A stretch of 49,621 nucleotides of DNA, taken from Lagierella sp. GTDB lineage: Bacteria > Bacillota > Clostridia > Tissierellales > Peptoniphilaceae. Every line of letters starts with the position of its first letter. Position 1 is the stretch's first letter. Where the stretch lies: positions 1 to 49,621 of the forward strand of contig NZ_JASBYU010000013.1 in NCBI RefSeq assembly GCF_029983815.1, read 5' to 3'. The translations under genes and the position numbers were made by a program. The notes under the pieces were generated by a model, which was given only the letters and a program-made list of their open reading frames with translations, ran no database searches and was not told the origin of the DNA. Positions 42,993 through 49,621 of the stretch are shown piece after piece.

Positions 42993-43897
42993 TTGTTACC
43001 TCTAAATAAATAGGTTTTAACTTTCAATATTTTATTTTCATGTTTGTAAACGCCAATAAATTCACCTTTACAATACACTAAATATTCTTTTTTTTCTTCA
43101 AGATTTAAATTTATCAAATCTGTTTTAATGGCAACTCCATTTATTACCTTTTTGAAAAGATAATCAGGGACTATTATTTTTTCAATGTCAACCAAAGCAT
43201 CCTCTGGTGGAATTATAAAATCAAAAATTTCACTTTCAGCTAAGAACTTAATCTTATTTAAGGTTAAGGCGCTATCTATCTTTAATCCTCCAGAAGATAT
43301 TCTAACTAAAGAGGACATAGTCCCACAACTACCGCATTTTTCAGCAATATTTTTAAATAAAGTCCGAATATATGTTCCTTTAGAACAGGTTACTTTAATT
43401 TGAGCTTTATTTTCATAAAACCTAAGAAGGGAAATATCATAAATAAAAACTTTTCTGCTTTTCCTATCTATAACTTCACCTTTTCTTGCAATCTCATATA
43501 ATTTTTTGCCATTAACCTTTATAGCTGAATACATAGGCGGTGTTTGTAAAATAGACTTTTGATTAAATTCATCTATAACTCTTGTCAATTCCTCCTCAGA
43601 TGGTATCTTACAATCTGTCTTTATTATATTTCCCCAAATATCTTCGGTGTCAGTTTCTATACCAAAATATAATTCCCCAATATAGGTCTTAGAATTGTTC
43701 ATAAGATAGGATGATAGCTTTGTAGAGTTCCCAATGCATATGGCTAGTACTCCAGTAACATTTGGATCTAATGTACCTGCATGTCCAATTTTTTTTGTTT
43801 TTAAAATCTTCCTTAATTGAAATACTACATCATGGGAAGTCATTTCTCTTTCTTTATAGACATTGATTACACCGTCTAAAATAGTATTATTATTCAA
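42989..43897 (-). CDS. truB: tRNA pseudouridine(55) synthase
   Basis: About 302 residues. The catalytic motif GHAGTLDPNVTGVL holds the active aspartate; TSHDVVFQLRK, QTPPMYSAIKVNGKKLYE and CSKGTYIRTL are further TruB signatures. It modifies U55 in the T-loop. The start is uncertain: the N-terminal part has several TTG codons and no ATG in front of the domain. I prefer the TTG overlapping the nrnA stop, with GAAAGG ten bases upstream, giving MNNNTILDGVINVYK; a TTG 36 bases earlier is possible. Confidence 0.93.
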   Translation of the reverse strand: MNNNTILDGVINVYKEREMTSHDVVFQLRKILKTKKIGHAGTLDPNVTGVLAICIGNSTKLSSYLMNNSKTYIGELYFGIETDTEDIWGNIIKTDCKIPSEEELTRVIDEFNQKSILQTPPMYSAIKVNGKKLYEIARKGEVIDRKSRKVFIYDISLLRFYENKAQIKVTCSKGTYIRTLFKNIAEKCGSCGTMSSLVRISSGGLKIDSALTLNKIKFLAESEIFDFIIPPEDALVDIEKIIVPDYLFKKVINGVAIKTDLINLNLEEKKEYLVYCKGEFIGVYKHENKILKVKTYLFRGNK

Positions 43898-44843
43898 AAA
43901 TATCAAACCTTTCAACAATTTTAGACTCCACAACGTCTATTGGCCCTTCTATTTTACAGCCAGAGGCCTGAATATGTCCACCCCCACCAAATTCTGTTGC
44001 TATCTGACATACATCCACACCAGATTTACTTCTAAAGCTAACTTTATAAGAAGTTTCTGTAATTTCCTTTATCATCACTACAGCCTTTACTTCTTTACTT
44101 TCCCTATAATAGTTAATTGCATTTTCTACATCTGAATCAGATACAGAGTATGAATCCAAGATGCTTTTAGTCTGTCTTAAAATAACCAAATTTGAGTCAT
44201 AGTAAAAATGAGCATTCTTGAGGATTTCCAATTGAGCTTTTTTAGAATTTAAACTTTCTGATTGGAATAATTTATCCATAAGGAGTTTTTTATCAGCTCC
44301 GTTATTTATTAAGAAAGAAGATATATTCAAAGTTTCTTCATCAGCACTATCATATAAAAATCTACCAGTATCCGTTAAAATTCCCGTTAATAAGGCTGTT
44401 GATATTTGAGGCGTAAATTCTATATTTAAATTTATGAAAATCTTAGTTAACAATTCACAAGTAGATGAAATATCTTTGTCAACTATGTTTAAAGTACCAT
44501 AGTTTTCAATTGTATTGTGGTGATCTATCTTAATGATATCCTTGGCAGAATTTAATAAGGAATCTACCTCGCCTAATCGTTTCTTATCTGCACAATCCAA
44601 GGCAATTACAACATCAACTTCAAAGATGATATCGCTATAAAAGTTGATGTTGTTTGTAATAAAGTTAAATTTATCAGGCATTAAATCCAACTGGATTGGA
44701 TAAACAATTTTGCCCAGATTTTCTAAAAGTCTAGACATTGCAATAATAGACCCAAGATTATCTCCATCAGGGCGTAAATGAGAAATAACTGCAAAACTCT
44801 TGTTTTTTGCAATTATTTCTCTTAGTTCTTCAATTTTAGACAT
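43890..44843 (-). CDS. nrnA: DHH/DHHA1 family oligoribonuclease/phosphatase NrnA
   Basis: A 317-residue DHH phosphoesterase of the NrnA type. Metal motifs are VISHLRPDGDNLGS, ALDCADKKR and the signature DHHNT; the DHHA1 domain ends with GGGGHIQASGCKIEG. NrnA degrades nano-RNAs and converts pAp to AMP. I chose the start four codons in from the longest frame, because GGAG then lies six bases ahead. It overlaps rbfA by 8 bp and truB follows at its end. Confidence 0.93.
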   Translation of the reverse strand: MSKIEELREIIAKNKSFAVISHLRPDGDNLGSIIAMSRLLENLGKIVYPIQLDLMPDKFNFITNNINFYSDIIFEVDVVIALDCADKKRLGEVDSLLNSAKDIIKIDHHNTIENYGTLNIVDKDISSTCELLTKIFINLNIEFTPQISTALLTGILTDTGRFLYDSADEETLNISSFLINNGADKKLLMDKLFQSESLNSKKAQLEILKNAHFYYDSNLVILRQTKSILDSYSVSDSDVENAINYYRESKEVKAVVMIKEITETSYKVSFRSKSGVDVCQIATEFGGGGHIQASGCKIEGPIDVVESKIVERFDIFE

Positions 44844-45201
44844 TCTTTTCTCCATCAGATTTTAACTCATTGAGGATGCTTTCAATATGCATTCCCCTTT
44901 CATAAGACTCATCTAATTTAAAAATTAGAGTTGGAGTATGACGTAAGTCCACCTGTCTGCTAATTTCCTTACGTATAAAACCCTTAGACTCTTCAAATCC
45001 TTTTAAGGTTTCCTCTTTCTTTATCTCATCTCCAATTACTGATATATAGATATATGCAAAACTTAAATCATTTGTAACTTTAACACCGGTTATACCAGTA
45101 TATAGAGGATCAATATTCGGGTTTTTTAAATCTTTATACAACAATTCTGAAACCACTTTATTTATTTCTGAAGAAATTCTTCGTACTCTCTTCTCATTCA
45201 T
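44836..45201 (-). CDS. rbfA: 30S ribosome-binding factor RbfA
   Basis: A 121-residue RbfA: VRRISSEINKVVSELLYKDLK near the start, then VKVTNDLSFAYIYISV and HTPTLIFKLDESYERGMHIE, the typical KH-like fold pattern. It assists late 30S maturation and cold adaptation. It follows infB in the conserved order, with an 8-bp gap, and overlaps nrnA. Confidence 0.95.
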   Translation of the reverse strand: MNEKRVRRISSEINKVVSELLYKDLKNPNIDPLYTGITGVKVTNDLSFAYIYISVIGDEIKKEETLKGFEESKGFIRKEISRQVDLRHTPTLIFKLDESYERGMHIESILNELKSDGEKNV

Positions 45202-45209
45202 ATTCTCAC

Positions 45210-47447
45210 CTACTTTGGAGTTACTTCCTTCATTACATAAGCTTCAATAACGTCTTTTTCTTTAATATCATTATAATTTTCTATTCCCAAGCCACCTTCG
45301 AATCCTGTAGCCAGTTCCTTTGTGTCATCCTTAAACCTTTTTAATGAGGCTATTTCTCCCTCATGAACAACTATATCATTTCTAATAAGTCTTACAGATG
45401 CATTTCTTAGGATTTTACCACTTGTGACATAGATACCAGCCACAGAACCTACATTAGGTACTTTAAAAACAGCTCTTATTTCGGCTCTTCCAACTACTTC
45501 TTCAACAAGCTTAGGAGCCAACATTCCCTTAATAGCATTTTTAATATCTTCAATAGCCTCATAAATTACTCTATATGTTCGTATTTCAACACCTTCAAAA
45601 TTTGAAAGGTCTATTGCAGATTGGGAAGGTCTAACGTTAAATCCTATTATTAAGGCATTTGATGCTACAGCTAAGTTAACATCTGAATCAGTTATTCCAC
45701 CGACTGCTCCATGGATTATATTAACTTTTACTTCTTCATTACTCAACTTTTCAAATGACTGCTTAACAGCGTCGATAGTACCTCTAACATCTGTTTTAAT
45801 GATTATATTTAGATCTTTGATGTCTCCACTGGAAATCTGACTAAATAGATCGTCTAAATTTATATTAGAGGATGAACGTAACATATCCTCTTTTTGAAGT
45901 TCTTTTGCCTTATCAGCATATCCCCTTGCAGTTCTTTCATCTTTTACAGCATAAAGAGTATCTCCTGCTTCAGGAACATCTGACAAACCTAAAATTAAAG
46001 CAGGATATGAAGGTCCGACTTTCTTAATATTTTTACCCTTATCGTCAAACATTGCCCTAACACGACCGCTTGTAGTTCCTGATACAACTATATCTCCAGT
46101 TTTTAATGTACCTTTTTGGATTAGGATAGTTGCAGTAGGACCTCTTCCCTTGTCAAGTTGGGCTTCGATTACAGTTCCAATAGCCCTTCTATTAGGATTA
46201 GCCTTTAAGTCTTCGATTTCAGCCACTGTAATAACCATTTCTAAAAGGTCATCTATACCATCACCTGTCCTTGCAGATACAGGGACACAAATAGCTTCTC
46301 CGCCCCAATCATCAGGCATAAGACCATTTTCAGCTAATTCCTGCTTAATTCTTTCGACATTTGCCTCAGGTTTATCCATTTTATTTATGGCAACTATAAT
46401 AGGAACTTCAGCCGCCTTAGCATGGTTGATAGCTTCTAAAGTCTGAGGCATAACACCATCATCAGCAGCTACTACAAGTATAGCTAAGTCTGTAACTTGA
46501 GCCCCTCTTGATCTCATCGCTGTAAAAGCCTCATGACCTGGAGTATCTAAAAATATTATTCTGTTATTATCAACATTTACTACAGATGCACCTATATGTT
46601 GAGTTATTCCACCAGCTTCTCCCCTTGTAACAGTAGTATGTCTAATACTATCTAGTAATGAGGTCTTTCCGTGGTCAACGTGTCCCATTACAGTTACCAC
46701 AGGAGGTCTAGATTTTAATGAAGATTCTTTATCTTCAAAATCCAGTTCCAACATCATATCCTCTTCAAGGTCTTCTTCTGTCATCTGAACGACTTCTTTT
46801 CCAAACTCTAAACTTATGATTTGAGCATTTTCAAAATCAAGCTCTTCATTCTGAGAAGCCATTATTCCATAGGAGATTAATTTACTGATCAATTGAGCTA
46901 GTGGAACATCAATAGCTTCAGAAAGTTCTCCTACGGTAATCTTTCCAGGTATTTCTATAGGTTCATTCTTATTTTCATTTTCCATATTTTCCGAATCACT
47001 TTTTTTCTTATTTTTATATTTATTTTTTAATCTTGGGGTAGTTTTTTGTAAATTTTTGAAATGATCTTCATCAATTTTTTTCTTTTGACGATTCTTTTTC
47101 CCCTTGTTTTTATTTTTATTAATAGGAGTGTTATGGTTCTTATTTTTTTTGTTATTTTTTTCACTGTCAGTCTTTTCAGTATTTTTATCTGATTTACTTG
47201 AATTTTTGCTTTTAGGATGTTTATTATTTTGAGGTTTTTGTTTACCCTCATGTTTCATTTTCTTATCCTTAGTTCCAGATTTATTAGGAGTTTTGGAAAA
47301 TATTTCCTCAACTTGTTTTTGTACATCCTCGTCTACCGATGACATGTGACTTTTAACATTTATCCCTATTTTACTTAATTCCTCAATAATTTTTTTTGCA
47401 GGAACATTTATTTTCTTTGAAATCTCATAAATTCTAATTTTCTTCAT
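45210..47447 (-). CDS. infB: Translation initiation factor IF-2
   Basis: A 745-residue IF-2. An N-terminal IF2_N module (KKIRIYEISKKINVPAKKI) is followed by a very lysine/asparagine-rich linker (about 50-160) and a second IF2_N (KITVGELSEAIDVPLAQLI). GTPase motifs are GHVDHGKT (255-262), DTPGHEAF and NKMDKPEAN, and the C-terminal fMet-tRNA domain is complete. The ATG chosen has GAGGAG upstream; a GTG nine bases earlier overlaps that site. Just upstream is ylxR; ylxQ, usually between them, is absent. Confidence 0.98.
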   Translation of the reverse strand: MKKIRIYEISKKINVPAKKIIEELSKIGINVKSHMSSVDEDVQKQVEEIFSKTPNKSGTKDKKMKHEGKQKPQNNKHPKSKNSSKSDKNTEKTDSEKNNKKNKNHNTPINKNKNKGKKNRQKKKIDEDHFKNLQKTTPRLKNKYKNKKKSDSENMENENKNEPIEIPGKITVGELSEAIDVPLAQLISKLISYGIMASQNEELDFENAQIISLEFGKEVVQMTEEDLEEDMMLELDFEDKESSLKSRPPVVTVMGHVDHGKTSLLDSIRHTTVTRGEAGGITQHIGASVVNVDNNRIIFLDTPGHEAFTAMRSRGAQVTDLAILVVAADDGVMPQTLEAINHAKAAEVPIIVAINKMDKPEANVERIKQELAENGLMPDDWGGEAICVPVSARTGDGIDDLLEMVITVAEIEDLKANPNRRAIGTVIEAQLDKGRGPTATILIQKGTLKTGDIVVSGTTSGRVRAMFDDKGKNIKKVGPSYPALILGLSDVPEAGDTLYAVKDERTARGYADKAKELQKEDMLRSSSNINLDDLFSQISSGDIKDLNIIIKTDVRGTIDAVKQSFEKLSNEEVKVNIIHGAVGGITDSDVNLAVASNALIIGFNVRPSQSAIDLSNFEGVEIRTYRVIYEAIEDIKNAIKGMLAPKLVEEVVGRAEIRAVFKVPNVGSVAGIYVTSGKILRNASVRLIRNDIVVHEGEIASLKRFKDDTKELATGFEGGLGIENYNDIKEKDVIEAYVMKEVTPK

Positions 47448-47467
47448 ATAAAGCACTCCTCTCGAAT

Positions 47468-47737
47468 TTATTTATCTTCCATTACATAGTTTGAAATCTC
47501 CTTATAAGTTTCTTCACTGATTTCAGTGTTTAATGCATGACAAATCTTTTTGTTCTTAATAGCTTTTTCAAGGCAGTTTATATCCTTGCAAATATAAGCT
47601 CCCCTGCCATTCTTTTTACCAGAAGGATCTATAATAATTCCTTCTTCTTTATTCTTAACTATTCTAAGTAAATCGCCTTTTGGTTTATTATTACCACAAG
47701 CAACACATTTTCGCATTGGAATTTTTTTAGTCTTCAT
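47468..47737 (-). CDS. rnpM: YlxR/RnpM family RNA-binding protein
   Basis: An 89-residue YlxR-family protein. RKCVACGNNKPKGDLLRIV holds a CxxC pair (C11, C14), followed by GRGAYIC. The family binds RNA; recent work in Bacillus gave the name RnpM for its effect on RNase P. The start is either the ATG used here, close behind GAGG in the nusA end, or a GTG nine bases earlier. It overlaps nusA by 11 bp and lies 20 bp before infB. Confidence 0.93.
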   Translation of the reverse strand: MKTKKIPMRKCVACGNNKPKGDLLRIVKNKEEGIIIDPSGKKNGRGAYICKDINCLEKAIKNKKICHALNTEISEETYKEISNYVMEDK

Positions 47738-48848
47738 GATCCTCACTTAAAATACCGGCAATATATTCTTGTTCTTCAGGAAACTCAACTTTCAAGTCTT
47801 CAGATTGTATCTCATCCAAATACTGTTGTGAACCCTTAATATCAATTTTCCATCCCGTTAATTTTGCTGCAAGTCTTGCATTCTGGCCTTCTTTTCCAAT
47901 TGCTAAAGATAACTGATCATTGTCTACAATTACCCTTGCGACTTTTTCTTCTTCATTTATGAAAACCTGTTCGACTTCAGTAGGACTTAAACTATTTGCC
48001 AAGAACTTTTTAATATCCTTATCCCAAACGATAATATCTAACTTTTCTCCATTTAGTTCATCTACTATAGTCCTTACTCTGCTTCCCTTAAATCCAACAC
48101 AAGCCCCTACAGGATCCACATTTTCATCCCTAGCAAAAACAGCTAGTTTTGTTCTTGAACCAGCTTCCCTTGCAATAGAAAACACTTCAACAATTCCTTC
48201 ATTTATTTCAGGAACTTCTAATTCTAACAATCTCTTTACAAGGCCTACATCGGATCTAGATAGGATTACTTGAGCACCTTTTGTAGTGTTTTTCACTTCT
48301 TTTATAAAGAATTTATATCTTCCGTTAATTTTATAATTTTCATTAGGAATCTGTTCTTCATAAGGAACAATACCTTCAACTTTTCCTAAATCGACATAGA
48401 TAATTCCCCTATCTATTCTTTGCACTAATCCAGTTATTATCTCTTTTTCTCGGTCAATAAATTCATTGTAAATTATTTCTCTTTCCGCATCCTTTATCTT
48501 TTGAATAACAATATTTCTTGCAGTTTGAGCAGCTATTCGACCAAAATTTCTCGGAGTGACCTCAATTGTAATTTCATCACCTAATTCCAAATTTGATCTT
48601 AACTCCCGAGCTTTATGGATAGATATTTCCGTTATAGGATCTTCCACTTCTTCAACTACCTTCTTAATGGAATAAATCTTTGTTTCTCCATTTTCCCTAT
48701 TTATGCTAACAGAAACATTTCCATTGTCGTTAAAATTCTTTTCATAACTTTTTATTAAAGCTTTTTCTAAAGCTTCAATAATTATATCGCTAGAAATACC
48801 CTTGCTTTTTTCAATTTCAGTTAGAGCATTTATAAATTCTTGATTCAT
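47727..48848 (-). CDS. nusA: Transcription termination/antitermination protein NusA
   Basis: A 373-residue NusA, the short Gram-positive form without C-terminal acidic repeats. The N-terminal RNA polymerase-binding domain (to about 125) is followed by S1 (ITGLVQRIDRGIIYVDLGKVEG) and two KH domains (DPVGACVGFKGSRVRTIV and LAIGKEGQNARLAAKLTG). It promotes pausing and intrinsic termination. The leader of its operon contains a terminator-like hairpin, so it may control its own synthesis. Confidence 0.98.
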   Translation of the reverse strand: MNQEFINALTEIEKSKGISSDIIIEALEKALIKSYEKNFNDNGNVSVSINRENGETKIYSIKKVVEEVEDPITEISIHKARELRSNLELGDEITIEVTPRNFGRIAAQTARNIVIQKIKDAEREIIYNEFIDREKEIITGLVQRIDRGIIYVDLGKVEGIVPYEEQIPNENYKINGRYKFFIKEVKNTTKGAQVILSRSDVGLVKRLLELEVPEINEGIVEVFSIAREAGSRTKLAVFARDENVDPVGACVGFKGSRVRTIVDELNGEKLDIIVWDKDIKKFLANSLSPTEVEQVFINEEEKVARVIVDNDQLSLAIGKEGQNARLAAKLTGWKIDIKGSQQYLDEIQSEDLKVEFPEEQEYIAGILSEDHED

Positions 48849-48859
48849 TTTCTCTCCTA

Positions 48860-49321
48860 TTAAAATAATGATAATTTTACAGTAGAAATCATATCTAAAG
48901 GGATTTTTTCATTCCCTTTATCAGTTTCAATTACAATCTCATTTTCCTTTTTTTCTAATAAAACACCAATTAATGTCTTCTGCCCCTTAAAAGAACCATA
49001 AAACTTCACTTCGACTTTCTTCCCAATATTTTTAACATAGTCTTTTTCCTTTTTAAAAGGCTTATCAATTCCCGGCGAAGACACTTCTAGAAAATAAGAT
49101 TCTTCAATTGGATCTAGTAAATCGAGCTTTTGGCTTATTGATTTACTAGCCTTTTCGCAATCTTCAATTCCCACATTACCTTCGTCTTTACTTATAAAAA
49201 TCCGTAAAATATTTCCTATGGCATCTTTGCTGTATTCAATGTCGTATAATTCCAAACCCAATTCCTTTAAAAGAGGTTCAAACTCCTCCTTACAAAGATT
49301 AAGTAACTCTTTTTTATTCAT
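48860..49321 (-). CDS. rimP: Ribosome maturation factor RimP
   Basis: A 153-residue RimP: LLKELGLELYDIEYSKDAIGN, LRIFISKDEGNVGIEDCEK and YFLEVSSPGIDKPFKKEKDY are typical. It assists 30S maturation. It is the first gene of the rimP-nusA-rnpM-infB-rbfA-nrnA-truB-ribF operon, with an AGGAGG site, a consensus promoter about 70 bases upstream and a hairpin in between. Confidence 0.95.
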   Translation of the reverse strand: MNKKELLNLCKEEFEPLLKELGLELYDIEYSKDAIGNILRIFISKDEGNVGIEDCEKASKSISQKLDLLDPIEESYFLEVSSPGIDKPFKKEKDYVKNIGKKVEVKFYGSFKGQKTLIGVLLEKKENEIVIETDKGNEKIPLDMISTVKLSLF

Positions 49322-49341
49322 TACGCCTCCTTTTATTAAAT

Positions 49342-49366
49342 AAATAAGAGCGGGAAAATCCCACTC
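49342..49366 (-). terminator. Terminator-like hairpin in the rimP-nusA operon leader
   Basis: An 8-bp GC-rich stem (49348-49355 with 49359-49366, one G-U pair, loop of three) followed on the minus strand by TTATTTATTT. It lies downstream of the predicted operon promoter, about 20-40 bases into the transcript, so it would act as an attenuator as well as a terminator of the upstream gene. Confidence 0.65.
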
Positions 49367-49391
49367 CTATCAAATAATCTAACTTAAATTT

Positions 49392-49420
49392 ATTATAACA
49401 AGTTTTGGTATAACTTTCAA
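49392..49420 (-). promoter_or_regulatory. Promoter of the rimP-nusA operon
   Basis: On the minus strand TTGAAA (49420-49415), a 17-base spacer and TATAAT (49397-49392), preceded by TGT as an extended -10. The -35 starts three bases after the stop of the upstream gene. Confidence 0.8.
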
Positions 49421-49422
49421 CT

Positions 49423-49621
49423 CTAGTATTTTCTATTGAAGATTTCAGAATAAATAAATGCATCCTTAGGATTTTTCAAGATTTTTTCACCAATAGTGAA
49501 ATTTTCATTATTTCCCAGGTTTTCTGAATCTTCATCCTCAAGTAAATCACTAACCTCTTCAACTTCACCCGGGAGTTTGACAGTTGAATACATACCAAAA
49601 CCTTTAAACGCATTGAAAAAT
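49423..49621 (-). CDS. C-terminal end of an unrecognised gene (partial)
   Basis: The last 65 codons of a minus-strand gene cut by the window edge. The segment includes FKGFGMYSTVKLPGEVEEV, an acidic stretch rich in E, D and N, then FTIGEKILKNPKDAFIYSEIF and ends FNRKY. It is not the C-terminus of PolC, the gene that often precedes rimP in Firmicutes. I do not recognise the family; the acidic tail suggests a soluble protein. Confidence 0.6.
   Translation of the reverse strand, partial: FFNAFKGFGMYSTVKLPGEVEEVSDLLEDEDSENLGNNENFTIGEKILKNPKDAFIYSEIFNRKY

Noticed and set aside
47027..47251. Lysine/isoleucine-rich open frame inside infB in another frame
   Set aside because: It is a by-product of the AAA-rich lysine/asparagine linker of IF-2 read in a shifted frame.
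1..49621. CRISPR arrays, tRNA or rRNA genes, insertion sequences
   Set aside because: I saw no regularly spaced repeats, no tRNA-like cloverleaf or CCA ends, no rRNA segments and no transposase-like frames. A covariance-model scan would be the decisive check for small RNAs.

Overview
This 49.6 kb window is very AT-rich chromosomal DNA from a low-GC Gram-positive anaerobe. The family make-up and gene order fit a clostridial lineage, and I would guess Tissierellia/Peptoniphilaceae-like, although the window has no rRNA or other marker that settles this. Supporting signs are the block alaS-ireB-ruvX-DUF1292-fur-rnj, the block miaB-mutS-mutL-miaA-(PLP lyase)-lexA, and the block rimP-nusA-ylxR-infB-rbfA-nrnA-truB-ribF-rpsO-pnp. 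Other signs are strong Shine-Dalgarno sites, extended -10 promoters and frequent GTG/TTG starts. Almost everything is core housekeeping. I see no prophage, insertion sequence, CRISPR array, tRNA or rRNA.

Layout. From 0 to 25.5 kb nearly all genes are on the + strand. They cover: a DegV protein; a short minus-strand group (GIY-YIG protein, recX and a 32-residue membrane peptide); an unknown coiled-coil protein with a YdbC/PC4-like protein; leuS with a second degV and an IscR-like regulator; an AI-2E-type permease with alaS, ireB, a ferredoxin-tailed aldo/keto reductase, ruvX, DUF1292, fur, RNase J, ylbF and trmR; then trhP, miaB, mutS, mutL, miaA and a methionine gamma-lyase-like enzyme. From 25.5 kb to the end nearly everything is on the - strand: lexA (divergent from a YneA-like LysM protein), a Xer-type recombinase, an aminotransferase with a PHP phosphoesterase, rny, a four-gene Mre11/Rad50-like operon, recA-pgsA-ftsK, dut, pnp, rpsO, and the rimP-to-ribF translation operon. 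The right edge cuts an unrecognised gene.

How the genes work together. There are three themes. (1) Genome maintenance: mutS/mutL, lexA with its division inhibitor, recA and recX, ftsK, dut, ruvX, a Xer recombinase, and an SbcD-like nuclease with a Rad50-like ATPase. (2) RNA metabolism and tRNA modification: RNase J, RNase Y, PNPase and NrnA for decay, with TrmR, TrhP, MiaB, MiaA and TruB for modification. (3) Translation: LeuRS, AlaRS, S15, IF2, RbfA, RimP and NusA.

The most unusual items are: a Rad50/SbcC-like ATPase encoded as three separate polypeptides (Walker A half with a CxxC hook, a 77-residue coiled coil, and the signature/Walker B half) next to its nuclease and recA; a 28-bp 11-6-11 inverted repeat with dif-like geometry just upstream of the Xer-type recombinase, close to the strand switch; a terminator-like hairpin between the promoter and first gene of the rimP-nusA operon; a structured rpsO leader; non-canonical paired operators in the lexA/LysM intergenic region; and a 32-residue membrane peptide translationally coupled to recX.
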